Source: Plectrocnemia conspersa
Lineage: Eukaryota; Arthropoda; Insecta; Trichoptera; Polycentropodidae
Length of the DNA stretch: 64,000 nt
Assembly: GCA_009617715.1 (NCBI GenBank)
Contig: VTFK01000013.1
Coordinates: 1,631,001-1,695,000, forward strand
Direction of reading: 5' to 3'
Position numbers and translations under genes: made by a program. The notes below the pieces were generated by a model, which saw nothing but the letters and a program-made list of their open reading frames with translations, ran no database searches and was not told where the DNA came from. Of this stretch, positions 48,881 to 61,376 are shown piece after piece (within the stretch, counting starts at the first letter, position 1; each line of letters begins with the position of its first letter).

Positions 48881-51736
48881 ATGATTTTACGGTGTCAAAA
48901 GTTTAACAACACAGTAAGAAAGCATGCTATTCACTGAAAATCGATTTATTCAATGAAATCCTACAGAATCTGTTTTTTTTCGTAGATATGTCTTTTATTG
49001 ACAATTATCTTGATTGGATTGTTACATTTTGAAGGATGCCATTCGGCGCAAATTTTAGTATTGGCGCCGTTTTTCGGCACATCTCATTCTGTAGTAATCC
49101 AAAGTTTAACTTTGCACTTGGCATCATTGGGACACAATATGACCGTCATTACTTCCAAGATGATCAAGAATCCACCCCCAAATTATCGTCAGATAAAAGC
49201 CGATCAAGATCCAAATATGGTGCTTTGTAAGTATACAAACATTTTGTGTTACGATGATATAAAACACGTGATGTACGGTGATTAGAATTAATAAGTCTGA
49301 TACAATAGGAAAATACGCTATAATTACGTTTTCCGGTATAAATAAATCGATTTTATTGCTTAATGAGCTACGAGATAAAACATATTTTTATGAAAAACGA
49401 TCTATTTTTTGCTTTAGTTAATTTTAAAGTTGATTCAATGGATGGCAATTCATATTTTATGATGTTAAATTTTTCGTTTACTAAAAGATTTGTTTATATC
49501 ATATTACACATGAAAAAAAAAGATAAGTTATATCTATTAAATATTATTTAGTAGAATCATACTAATTATATATCTGAGTTAGAACCATAGCTTATTTAGA
49601 TTTTTTTGGTATCTATATGCTTATAAGCGTCTATGACCACAATTTAAAAAAAATATATAATGAATAAAGAAATCATTGAAACCGCAATAACTATAACTAT
49701 TATCGCATAAGATAATATTGATTGGTTTTATGTAACATATTTTTAAGATATAATATCGTTATCAAACATATAAAAATTTTATAAAAAATAGTTTTTTTTA
49801 TTATTTTCGCAACTTGTAAATCATTAAAATCAAAGGCACAGTAATTTTTTACGGTAATTTGTTAGAGCGACAGCCATGAAAATAAATGATGATGGCACGA
49901 ACAATTACGTTTCTGGCTTCATAGTGACAATTGTATAAATTTGAGATGTTATTGTAGAATGTTCTGAGAAAAAATTCAAGGTTGCTCTATTCTTCAAATT
50001 GTTATTATTTATTTTCTAGATGATGAAACTTTCGTATTTGAAAGAACCAAGATGACCTCATACGATCAGCTGCAATACTTATGGAGCATGGGGCCGACGT
50101 CTTCGGACATCGTTCTAAGCACACCAGAAATCAAAGATTTCATACAAAATGATAGATCACACTTTGATGTAGTCATATCAGAAATGTTTTATCAAGAGTC
50201 TTTATATATGTTTGCGCACAAGTACAAAGCTCCTTTGGTTTTATACGGAACTACCACCTTCCCGTCGTTCATAGGAGACTTTATGGGAAATCCTGTGCCC
50301 TTCACGTGCATGGTTCACGACCAGTTCAGAGAATTTGGAGGAATACCTTTATATAAGAGACTGAAGAATTTATTATTGTTTACGTACGAAAAGTTTTATA
50401 GAAGATTTAGCTATTTACCAAGCATGAATGAAGTTGCGCGTAAACATTTCACTAATGTAACTTCTGATCCATTACCGAAAATTGAAGAAATGCAAAGGAA
50501 CGTATCTTTGGTTTTACTAAACACTCATTTCACATATGATCAAGTAATACCACTGGTTCCCGGAATCGTTGAAATAGGAGGAATACATATTGATCCTAAA
50601 ATTAAAGCATTGTCCAAGGTATGCTTATTTTTATTTATGAAGACGCATTTTTTAATCCATAAATTATTTATGAAACGTTGTTTTAGGACATACAAAAGTT
50701 CATTGACGATTCTCCGCATGGCGTAATCTACTTTGCCCTTGGTTCTCACCTCAAATCGACAAAGTTAAACGAAGAAAAGTTAAAGGCATTCTTGGATGTC
50801 TTCGCAACTTTGAAGCAAAGGATAATATGGAAATGGGAAGATGACAATCCTCCTGCAGCTAAAAATATATTATTCAAAAAGTGGCTCCCACAATTCGACA
50901 TTTTAGGTACGTGTAAATAATTTTTCATACGGTTCGTGTTGCAAACTGTATCAATTTTTTGTGCGTGAAAATGTGTTTATAAATAAAACAGTGTCATCGT
51001 ATTTTCATCGCGAGATCTTATCTAAAATTAATCATTAAATAGTTGGCAACTATAGCGTTTCGTTTATATATACACATTTTAGCAAAGAATACCGACGCAG
51101 TATTTATAAGTTTGTTATGTCACGTTCCTTAGCATAAATATAAATAAGAAAGCGTATTTATAAAAGATGAATTTAATTGTTTTGTTTACAGGTCATCCCA
51201 ATGTTAAAGCGTTCATCAGTCACTGCGGTATGCTAGGAACGCAAGAAGCGGTTTATCATGCAGTTCCTATAGTAGGAATACCGATTTTTGCCGATCAATA
51301 TAGGAACATAAACGAATTGATCAGAAGGAGCGCTGCCGTAAAAATTGACTACAGGAAGCTCTCTGAGAATTCTGTGGCACACGCTTTGGATCAAATCGTC
51401 AATAATGGAACTTACAGGAACAATATGAAGATCATATCTACTAGATCCAAAGACAGATTAAATACTCCAAAGGAAACGGCAGCTTATTGGGTAGAATACG
51501 TGAGCAGGCACAGAGATGCCGATTTTATGAAGAGTCCTTTGGCATACCTAAACGTGGGGCAATATTACTTCATTGAAATATTCGTGGTTGTATTGATAGT
51601 TATAGCGATCTTTATAACGAAATTCATTAAAAACGTTTTTATTTTCTTAATTATGACGGCTAAACCGTACGTCATTAAGGAAAAACCAGAAGAATTTAAG
51701 GAGCAAGACATGAAGAAAAAATCCCACAAAGAATAA
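48881..51736 (+). CDS. UGT-d, UDP-glycosyltransferase, upstream start exon
   Basis: Proposed exons: 48881-48913, 48986-49226, 50020-50618, 50687-50906, 51192-51736; 545 aa. In the first main exon the ATG nearest the acceptor (48988) is out of frame and stops after 14 codons, and the UGT frame has no ATG before the His motif. The small upstream exon gives MILRCQKFNNT, ends in ACA|GTAAGA and joins in phase 0 to ATATGTCTT after a 72-nt intron, restoring the frame and an n-region for the signal peptide (ICLLLTIILIGLL). PFFGTSH carries the catalytic-type His (residue 45). Acceptor domain: VVISEMFYQESLYMFAH. Donor domain: WKWEDD, KWLPQFDIL and FISHCGMLGTQEA…PIFADQ, a valid signature. A hydrophobic anchor is followed by a charged tail ending KKKSHKE, with no KKXX. 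AATAAA at 52002. If the upstream exon is not used, the gene would be 5'-broken or start at a non-ATG codon. Confidence 0.85.
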
Positions 51737-53078
51737 TTATTTTATTTATTATATGACTGAGATTATTATATTTTGATCTTGCATTTGTGACTGTTATAGT
51801 TTTTTCTTAACAAAAGACAAACTACATATTGTTGACATTGATTTTATTAATTCTTTATTTATACTGACGCTTTTACTGATTAGTATCAATATTATAATCG
51901 ACATAATTATTAAATTAAATAAGTATTGCATAATTAATTTATATAAATGTAAATGTGATTTTTCAGTTATTTACATACATATATTTTATGATTACTGTAG
52001 TAATAAACATACTTGTTACTGTGAAGTACGTAAGCGAAGCCATTCATATTTATTTATAATATAAAAATAAATAATAATACAATTATAATATGTGATTTTA
52101 ATTATCCTTAGGTTTAATTTATTTCAATATTTAAATCATAACCTTTCCTTAAATATTATATATGCTTAGTAACTGATTTAGCAGGAAAGTATTATTTTAC
52201 AATAAGATATTCAATTATTAATTAAAAAATCATAACAGTAAATGTTAAGCGTAACTAATTTTTTATTAAGTTTAAAAATGTCAGAAAAGAACATATGCTA
52301 ATATTAGCTATTTATTTATGTAAAAAACTGCCAGTATTATAAAACAACCTTTTAACTAGTTTGTGCTTTAAAATGATTAATTAGGTTAAGTGTTAAATTA
52401 TGGAAAACTCATCAATATTAAACAGTTGACAAATTGGTGGCAGAGGTATTAACAGTTGACAGATGTAATTTGTTACACATGTTTAAAATACAGTCATTGA
52501 ACTTCTTACGCCAGAATTTAGAGTATAATTAAAAATAATATATATATAGCTACTGATGACTAAAATACATATTTTTTTAAAAATACTAGCTTTTAGCAAA
52601 GCATCAAACCATATTTTAAAGTTTTAAACCAAATAATTAATTTATCCATTGATTATTTTAATCGATAATTTAAAATCTTGTGGCGCTTCGTTTTTAAATT
52701 ACCATAAAAATAACTGCATACCTTTTGATAGAAACATCTAAGTGCTCAACTTGTTTTTTTTTCAATCACGAGTTTACGGAAACCGCATTAATTAGTAACA
52801 ATTTATTACAGTACATTTTAATTAATAGCTTAGTCGCATTATTTTAATTGTTATTGCCCATGCATCAACAGTGCGAGTTGAATTATTATTAATTGAAAAC
52901 GATCATTTGAAACATGTGCTAGTTTAGTATATCGGAGCACGTCTCTCAAGCTTGTTGTTTACTGCCTGCGTTGAGATAAAACATATTCGTAAAAGTGAGA
53001 TAAATAATGTTAATGTAATAATATGGAGTGATTAAAATAAAACACACGCACGCTGCTAGTGATATATAGAAAGTTAAA
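51737..53078. other. intergenic spacer, UGT-d to UGT-e
   Basis: A/T-rich; holds the UGT-d 3' end. I see no clear initiator or 5' UTR exon for UGT-e; its ATG, unlike those of the other copies, does not sit directly on an acceptor AG. Confidence 0.45.
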
Positions 53079-56000
53079 ATGAGTTCAAAGTTTATATTTT
53101 TGCTGTTGTTGGTAACTGTTGATTTCATCGAGAGTGCAAGAATCTTAGCTGTGTTTCCATCGTTCATCAAATCTCACAGTCTATTCACTCATCCCATAGC
53201 CAAAGAGTTGGCAAAGAGAGGACATGATGTAACAATAATTACTCCGTTTGAAGAAACAGAACCATTGCCCAATTACAAGCAAATAATAGCCGACAAAAAA
53301 TCGTGTTGGGATATCGGTAATATAATAATATATAAATTAATTTAAAAAGCGGCATTGAATATCAATGTTACAATCTCTTTTATAGAACATGCACCAGAAG
53401 ATGTGGAAGCATTCGTTCAGGGTGGTATGCCGTTCCTTCTCCAAGAAATCGACAGATGGAACTCGTTGATTTGGTTTACGGAAACAGGTTTTAACTCAAC
53501 AGCTGTTAAGGACTTCATCTTGAACGACAAATCTCGCTTCGATTTGGTAATCACCGAAGTGTTCTACCAAGAGGCTTTCTTAATGTTTGCCCACAAATAC
53601 AAAGCTCCCGTGGTCATGCTGTCGAGTTTCGGAGCCAGTCATTTCATAAACGAATTTATGGGAAATCCGTTGACTCTGTCGACGACTCCGTTCGAGTTCA
53701 TCGATTTCTTCGGGCCCCTGACCTTATGGCAAAGAATAAAGAATGCAGTTTGTACTTTTGTAGACATAACAGGAAGGTGGCTGTATCATCTCCCCGTTCA
53801 GCAGAGTTTAGCGGAAATGCATTTTGGACACTTGCCAAAACCGCTGCCTAGGCTGAGCGACTTGGAGAGGAATGTTTCTTTAATTTTGGTCAATACCCAC
53901 TTCAGCATAGACACTGTTCGTCCGTCAGTACCCGGAGTGGTCGAAGTTGGAGGAATTCACATCAAACAACCGAAGGAAATACCGAAAGTGAGTTGATTAA
54001 ATGCGATTAGATATGTTTTCGACTTGTTTGCTTTATAGAATGCAGATGCAGATAATAAACGGTTTGTTTGTTTTGTGATGGAGCCATAGAGATAAACGTT
54101 TGCTTACTTATAATTACACGTAAGTAATTATCTTGCACATGTTAATTCTGTGTATCTGAAAACACCTTACCTTAAGTTGAATTCAGATTGTGTGAAAGAG
54201 ACAACAAAAATGCATTTAAAGTTATATTAGAAACACTTATTTAAAAATTAACTATATGTTCTAAAGATATCCGTTTATATTTAACGAGATTATACCCAGA
54301 TAAATAATAATTTACTTACACATTTTATTAGTAACAATACCTACAAATTATGACATAAAAATAAGGTTTTTGAATCTTCCTTATAGAATAATAACTAGCA
54401 AATTATAGCAAAAAATAATAATTACAGTTCTAGAGTCTGCGAAAAATACTGTATTTTTTGCAAAATTATGTTACGAATAATTCGTGATCATGGCTGGAAA
54501 ATCGCTGCCGAAATATAGAATAAAAGTAAGTGATAATCGCGATGAATCCCGAGATTTCAATACTATAAATATTCGCGAACCACTAAAATCCATTATAATT
54601 TATTTAAATGCTTATGTTTTTTGTGTTTTTCAATATTTATCAAAAAACTTGTGAAAACAAGTTCATTCAAGGACAAAAAAAGTGCAAGGCCAAAAACGGA
54701 TGATGACGATGCAGCCAAGTATTTAAAACAAACAAGCTTTAGAAATAAAAAAAATCTTCGTCATATTACTGCTCTTATGTTTTGAGCATATTATAAGTGT
54801 TGATTGTTCAACAGCAAGAAAATCATCTTTGGTAATATAAACTCGAGATGCTATGATGTTATTATTTAAATAATGTTACTAGATCAGATGAGGCAAAACT
54901 TTTTCACAGTATTGTAATTTACATATATACATACAGTCCGTCCAAGATATGAACGCTCATCGTCACAGAATTAAATAATAGGGTGACCATGTGAAACTAC
55001 AAGTGCAATTAATTTTTACTTTTTTAATTTAATTTGTCGAGGAAAGTATAGAATATTACTTTCTAATTTATTTTGTTTATTTATATACATATATAACTCA
55101 AAAACATGAGAGCATTTTTAGTATCACTATCCAGGTTGAATATCTGTTCAATATAATATTTTTAAAAATACCAATACAATATAACAGGAATTGTTTTATT
55201 GATTACAAAATACCACAACATGACAATAATTTATAATAAAAATATAACACATTATAATTTAATATAATTTCCAACCTATGGTCACCCTACCCTTAAAACA
55301 GCCCTGATTTAATTTTGGTAGCGTTCTCCTATCGGTGTAAGCAAATTCGCTGAAAACTGTGTATGTATGCATGCATGCGTACACGCACCCTTATTTCCAA
55401 AACAACGATGATGTGCGTTAACATCTTGGATGGACTATATATATGTATATTTAAATCGTTTAAAACATAACAATTAGCTTTTGTAGTAAAATTTGTTCTG
55501 ATGTTTTATTTGGCTATACCAAATGCGTAGTTATATTTTATATCTATATATTATACTGAATTTGTATTTTGCTACATTAAGATTATATGCAGAACTACTA
55601 TGTAAAAATATACAAAAAGCTATAAAAAAGTAATTTTTTTCGGTCTTTCAAACACAAAATTAAAATATACAATATAAAATTCAGCTTTGCAATAAATTCA
55701 ATATGTATTATGTATATAAATTAAGCATAATAAATAGTAAAAATGCTATTAGATAGAAAATTCATAGTATTTTTTTACTTAAAGAGAAGACTGTCGATGT
55801 TGATGTTACATTAAATATATATTTTCACTAGCATTTCTAAGAAATCATATCAAAAATAACTACCCATAAATGCGATTTTATTTACAGTAAGAGTGTATTT
55901 TTTTAGTTGAGTTATTTTTTTACTTTAATAAATATAATTTTACTATTTATTTTATTGAGATTATATTCAAATGCATTTTTACCTGGAGACATATATTTAT

Positions 56001-58511
56001 ATTAGCAAAAATAAAATTTAACTGCACTAGTGAAATTATATGCTACTCTAAAATGTACAAAATCGATTTGAAAGTTGCAAAAGGTCTATTTTTTGTTTAA
56101 ACATAAACTTAACCTAAACAAATTAATTAAACCTAGATTTTTAGGTTTGAGTTTGGTTTAATTTATTTTAAATATAATTTTATTTTGTTGGCACAATTGA
56201 ATTTCTGATATTGTAGAAATACGCGTACCAGATTATGTTAATGTTTTACTAAAACTGAGCAGTAAAATTATAAATCAATTGTATGATGCATTTTAACTGT
56301 CTGATTTAATGAAATTAGTTAGTGAAAATACAACACAAAAAAATGCACTCAGTTAAGAGTTGATAAAATGTGCGCAAATGGAATTCTTATAATAAAAAAT
56401 TCAGGTAATACAATAATCTGTTTTGGCCCAATGGCAGCTCTTATTGGATATACGTGTTAAAAGCGCAATAAACAATGCAAATCAGTGACTCACGTCATAA
56501 ATTCATTGTCAACGGAATAAAATAAAAATAAGTCATTGACTGTCTGTAGAATGTGCTAACCGCACAAGTGAAAGGGTGTCAGATTTCCACTTGTTAAAAT
56601 TATGGTCACGTAACGATTCTTATTGAGCTGAAGACTATACCAAAAATACAAATAAATGTTTACAGATTTTAAAAAACGCTGGATTAAGTGTATTATATCA
56701 AATGGAGACTACTTTAAATGGTCAATAGTGATATTGAAAAATTGTCGTAATATGTATTATTAAATAAAATTTAATTAAATATTTTTCTGTTTATATAATA
56801 ACCATATTTGAAATTAATAAAAGTCGCATTCTATATTGACGTAAGATATGTAAGAGTTAATATAATATTATTAATAATGCATAAGATAAATCCTTTATGT
56901 ATTATATGAGTCACTAACTAATATATGCATCCTTTGTTAGTTAGTTTAGTTATTCGTTTTTATTATGAAACGAAGGCCATTTTAAAAATTGATAAGCGCA
57001 TATATCATTTATTTATCATATCGATTTCAGTGCATCATTAACTAAAAAATTGTTTTTGTGCTTGCTTTGATTTTTAAACTAACAATATGCTTCATTTCCG
57101 GTACAGGGTGTTACTGAAATAAAATGCACATTAATCATGCGGGTGGACACATCGCAAACGATCAATTGCCAGTGACCAATAAAATAAGTCGACCTTAGTC
57201 TTTCCAGCGGTCAATTGATTCGCAAGAAGGCAATTCCTCGCAATTGTCGATGTGCAAGACATTCGGCATGTCAAAGAAGAATAAATCTTAATTTTTCTGC
57301 TACTGACAAATCAATGGATAAGATTTATAAACATATTTTTTAAATTAATATTACTTATGTAATATATATTAAAATAAAAATATTATAATCGAACAAAATT
57401 ATACTTAATATTATGAGCAAAATAGTAATAAATTTAATTTGAAAATACAGTATGAAGTAAATGAAAGAGAATCGGGTCATACCTTTGGGATTCAAATAAT
57501 ATAGTTAGAAAAGTTCTATATTGGAATCATCAAGGGAGCTTGAAAGGACATATCTTATAAGTAACACGCGAAGGAGTACAAAAATAAATATATTATTAGA
57601 TAATATAAACATATATTTTAAATAAAACTGAGATTTATATATATTTGAGTGACCTAATTTACAAATATATTTAATAACATTACTTTTATTTGTTGAAGGT
57701 TTTACAGAAAATATTGGATCAAGCAAAGGACGGAATAATATATTTCAGTTTGGGATCCATCATCAAGGGATCTGCCATGCCCAAGTGGAGGATAGATCAA
57801 ATCGTAAAAGTTTTTAGCAATCTGAAACAGACGGTCCTTTGGAAATGGGAAAACGACGACCCGCCCGAAGCTAGGGAAAATGTCATATTTTCCAAATGGC
57901 TGCCGCAAACGGAAATTCTCAGTAATACATTATTAATTTTGTGTATACAATACGTTTATGTGTAAATATAAAATTTTTTTTCTTTATTTATAGGTCATCC
58001 GAATACTAAGATGTTTATAACTCACGGCGGTCTATTGGGTATTCAAGAGAGTATTTATTACGGCGTTCCTGTAATAGGGATGCCTTTTTATGGTGATCAG
58101 TTCCTAAATGTCGATAGAGCAGTAAAAGGCGGTTATGGTGTTCAATTGCTATTCAGAGACGTATCGGAAGCCAGTGTAGGGAAAGCGATAAAAGAAATCC
58201 TGAACAATCCGAGTTATTCACGAAAAGCTAAAGAAATTTCTAAACGATTCAAAGATAAACCCGAGAGTCCTTTAGAAACGGCCATGTTTTGGATCGAGTA
58301 TGTTATAAGGAACAAAGGAGCTGATTATATGAAATCGCCTATACTGAACCTATATTGGTACGAAAATATGCTACTAGATGTCGCTGCGATTATTATTTTT
58401 GGTTCGACCTTAGTCGGTGTAGTAGTTTACTTCTTAGTTTCGATTCTATGTAAGTTACTATGGTTCAGAAAACCAAGCAAGAGAAAAAATAAATACGTAA
58501 AAAATGAATAA
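53079..58511 (+). CDS. UGT-e, UDP-glycosyltransferase, intact
   Basis: Exons: 53079-53316, 53386-53987, 57699-57921, 57994-58511; 526 aa with phases 1, 0, 1. A signal peptide (MSSKFIFLLLLVTVDFIESA) precedes PSFIKSH, where the usual Gly before Lys is Ile; His33 is kept. The acceptor domain has LVITEVFYQEAFLMFAH, the donor domain WKWEND, KWLPQTEIL and FITHGGLLGIQES…PFYGDQ. A C-terminal hydrophobic segment (LDVAAIIIFGSTLVGVVVYF) and a lysine-rich tail follow; the tail ends VKNE, not KKXX. Exon 3 begins at AAG|GTT, giving VLQKILDQAKDG in place of the DIQ/DLK start of the paralogues; length alignment supports this acceptor. Intron 2 is 3,711 nt, far longer than in the other copies, and hosts a nested MITE. 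AATAAA at 58526. Confidence 0.9.
54930..55440. mobile_element. nested MITE pair in UGT-e intron 2
   Basis: Outer imperfect inverted repeats: CAGTCCGTCCAAGATATGAA from 54934 and the complement of AACATCTTGGATGGACTATA near 55419-55438, flanked by TA-rich sequence. Inside lies a second inverted pair, AGGGTGACCAT at 54980-54990 and ATGGTCACCCT at 55278-55288. The element has no coding capacity. It fits a TA-targeting (Tc1/mariner-type) non-autonomous element with another inside or a compound terminal structure. Confidence 0.6.
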
Positions 58512-58531
58512 AACAAAGTTATACAAATAAA

Positions 58532-59870
58532 CGTTTTCCTGAATGTCTTCTTTCATTGTTGTTATTACCTACATCCTACATTTTTTAATACACACATTCC
58601 AATAGATTTTATATTAATGTAAACTATTTACATAGATTGCAAAATTTAGTTAGATTCTTAGTTTCGCGGTCTATCGCTCAGGCATAAAAATCAAACATTG
58701 CCGAAAACACGCTTTTTTATTTTGCTAACTAATTAAGAAATGTCTGTGTTGTGTCATCGTCGTTCAAGTGCCTCTTTGTAAACAGAACCTTCGTTTCTAT
58801 GACACATTTTTTTATTTATTATTTTAAGCGTTGGAAATATTTGAGTTGTACGAAAGTGTATCCATTTTTTTAGTGACAATATTAACTCAAAGTATCCGGC
58901 GTTGGCAATATTGAGTCTATATATCTGTTTTAATGAGGTACTGTTAATTATGTCGAGTCAATCAATGTATACTTATCGACGTACGGTTCTTATTGACAAT
59001 TACGAATGGTTGAAAGCTGAGCAGAAATTAATTACAGACAAATAATTGCTGAATATCACTGAAAATTGAGAGATGAAATTTCAACGTAAAGCTAATAAGA
59101 TACGTAGCTCGTTAGTGATGAGTTAAAATAAATATTGATTCACTATGTTGCGGTATTATATTTAAATAGAAAAGTGCTTTATAAAATATTATGACACAGA
59201 TTTTATATTTCGAAAAGGTAATTACATATAACAAAAAAAGTAGTAAAGAAAATATATACAATACATGCAAAAAAGTAATTTTAAGGAGTGGTATTTTTTT
59301 TAAGTTAATCTAAATAAAAAGTAAATATATATTTAGGATAAGCTTCAGTTTGAACAAAAAATTAGGTTTAATGAACATTTTAGAGCAGAATATTAGTTAA
59401 ACTATATTTTCGCTAGTGAAAATATATTTCAACCTGTAAAAATATATGATTTTACTAAAATAATTAATAAAATTAAATTTAAAAAATACACATTAACTGT
59501 AATATATACTTATAAATATTATCATTCTAAATGATTTCAAGTATACAAAATAAAATTACAAAATATAGCATATCTTCAAGTAGATAATAATTAAAACATC
59601 ATTTTTTTAAGTTTGTTTACGTATATATATCTATAAGATTGATAAATGAAAAAGGATTTAAAGAAATTTTATAAATGTACTGATATACACAAAACTGATA
59701 AAAAAATTGTCACAAATATTTGCTGTAGAAATAGAAATTGCAATGAATAAGCATACCACTGTAAAAAAATGTACGTTCAAATTTTAATCACTCATAGAGT
59801 TATACTAATATTTTGTCCTGACCTTCTTGTTAATGGATTTAATTTGTTAAGACAAAGATTATATGTTATT
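58532..59870. other. intergenic, right of UGT cluster
   Basis: A/T-rich DNA with a slightly less A/T-rich patch at 58640-59000. No coding sequence recognised; I see no sixth UGT copy. Confidence 0.5.
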
Positions 59871-59889
59871 TAATTTGTTGTGCCAATTG

Positions 59890-60110
59890 AGACGTGTCTG
59901 TGCATGTGTCCGTAGACTTTGAGCTAGACCAGTGGATTTGAAGAGAGAAGCGGTGGCGGTTTCCGTGACCTTCGCTGGTCTGAAGTTGTGTCGGCCTTCT
60001 CTGGTCTGAGTTAGAGAGCTGATGTCTTAAACTCCAATGTAAATACAAGTAGTATCTCAGAACATCTCTGAGAGAAAGTCTTCAGACGAAGTGTCTGAGG
60101 AGAAGAGATG
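59890..60110 (+). repeat. dispersed repeat B, possible solo LTR fragment
   Basis: Similar to 17935-18170 in the same orientation. Shared blocks include GAGAAGCGG, GTCGGCC and the identical CAGACGAAGTGTCTGAG (60083-60099 and 18130-18146), a near-palindrome. At the first copy the repeat follows a possible integrase relic; here it is alone. Confidence 0.5.
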
Positions 60111-60589
60111 GCTTGAAGTTATCCTTGGTTACCCGCGTTCCAGTATTTATATCCATTGTAGATTTTGTTGCACACCCTGTTTTTAGTAGGACGATCAATT
60201 ACGGATGGGTGACGAGGTTTTTTTTTAAATGAATTGCCGTTGGCCTTAAAACGGTTTTTTTAAGGTTACACACAAGTTATCTCTTCTTAGGTCAGCGGAC
60301 TAATTATGCTTTATGATTTATCTAGCGAGCTTTCCACGGAGTATTATTTTAACAAAAACTCTATTTTTCTTGAACAGTTTAAAACGTTTTATCACACACA
60401 TTTAAGAATAATAGTATTAGTTAATTCCTTAAATTTTAAATATGAAAGTGGTTTATTTCATAAACCTGACAATTTTTATTTGCGCATATTTCTGGTTGAG
60501 ATTTTAAAAAAGGCCTTGTCTTATGGAGGCGACTCAAAAGACTGCAGGTTGCAGTAAAAAACTGAGTTTACATGAGGTAGAGTCCTAAA

Positions 60590-60710
60590 TGGGGAAGCCG
60601 GCCAAGGACAAGAGCTTGCCAAATTGTGGCCCGGTACGGTGAAGGTTTTTAATGGCAGCCTACAACGCAGAAAGACATCTTGGCATCAGGTCAAGATAAA
60701 AATAAGTACG
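60590..60710. repeat. dispersed repeat C, copy 1
   Basis: Ends in ATCTTGGCATCAGGTCAAGA (about 60684-60703), which recurs with one change near 62260-62280. Preceded by a GC-richer stretch (GCCGGCCAAGGACAAGAGC). Probably fragments of one transposon family. Confidence 0.4.
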
Positions 60711-61376
60711 CTGTCTTTTTTGCTCTGGTCTAATAAACTAGAACCGCTGTACGACTGTACTCAAAACTATTACGTTTCTTGGCGGAAACACTAATTGAAA
60801 TGTTCATTGATAAACCCACTCTTACTAATCACGATACCTATCTTAATATGTTTTTTATGAGAAACTAAAGTTATTACTATTTGCTGTAAAACGGTCACAA
60901 CATTAATAAAAAATTTATTTTTATATAAAATTATCAGTAATGATAAAAAAATTCAAAACTGCTCGAATATTGTTGTATTTTATAAAACAAACTGCTTTTA
61001 GTACTACTTAGTAAAACTGACGATTTATGATATTATTGTTGTAGTTGATCAAAACAGAAAGTACGTCGTTTTATATTAATAATTTTACTATACGATACGC
61101 GAAATGATGATGTTACAATCATCACTCTACATTGTATACTATTTATATTTTGATAGACGTGTATGCTTTGTATGTAGTATAATTGGTAACAAAAAAAACA
61201 AATGTTTGAAAACATATTGCGTCAGAGAGCTTATTAACTATAATATATCACCGTTTGAGTAAGGATTTTGTTGATGGATTAGTGGGTATTTCAATATTAA
61301 TTCTAAGAAGTATATTAAAATAAACAATTAGTAAAAAATCGTACAAGGCATAAGATGTTTAATAAGTTTTACCAGT
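60711..61376. other. AT-rich, no gene seen
   Basis: No coding or structural signal recognised. Confidence 0.5.

Noticed and set aside
48998..49285. UGT-d starting at TTG 48998
   Set aside because: TTG is an unlikely insect start, and the upstream ATG exon at 48881 joins in frame with good splice sites.
53355..53385. Extension of UGT-e exon 2 leftward
   Set aside because: The acceptor TTTTATAG at 53385 restores phase 1 with exon 1 and matches the paralogues' exon start; the extra codons are intron.
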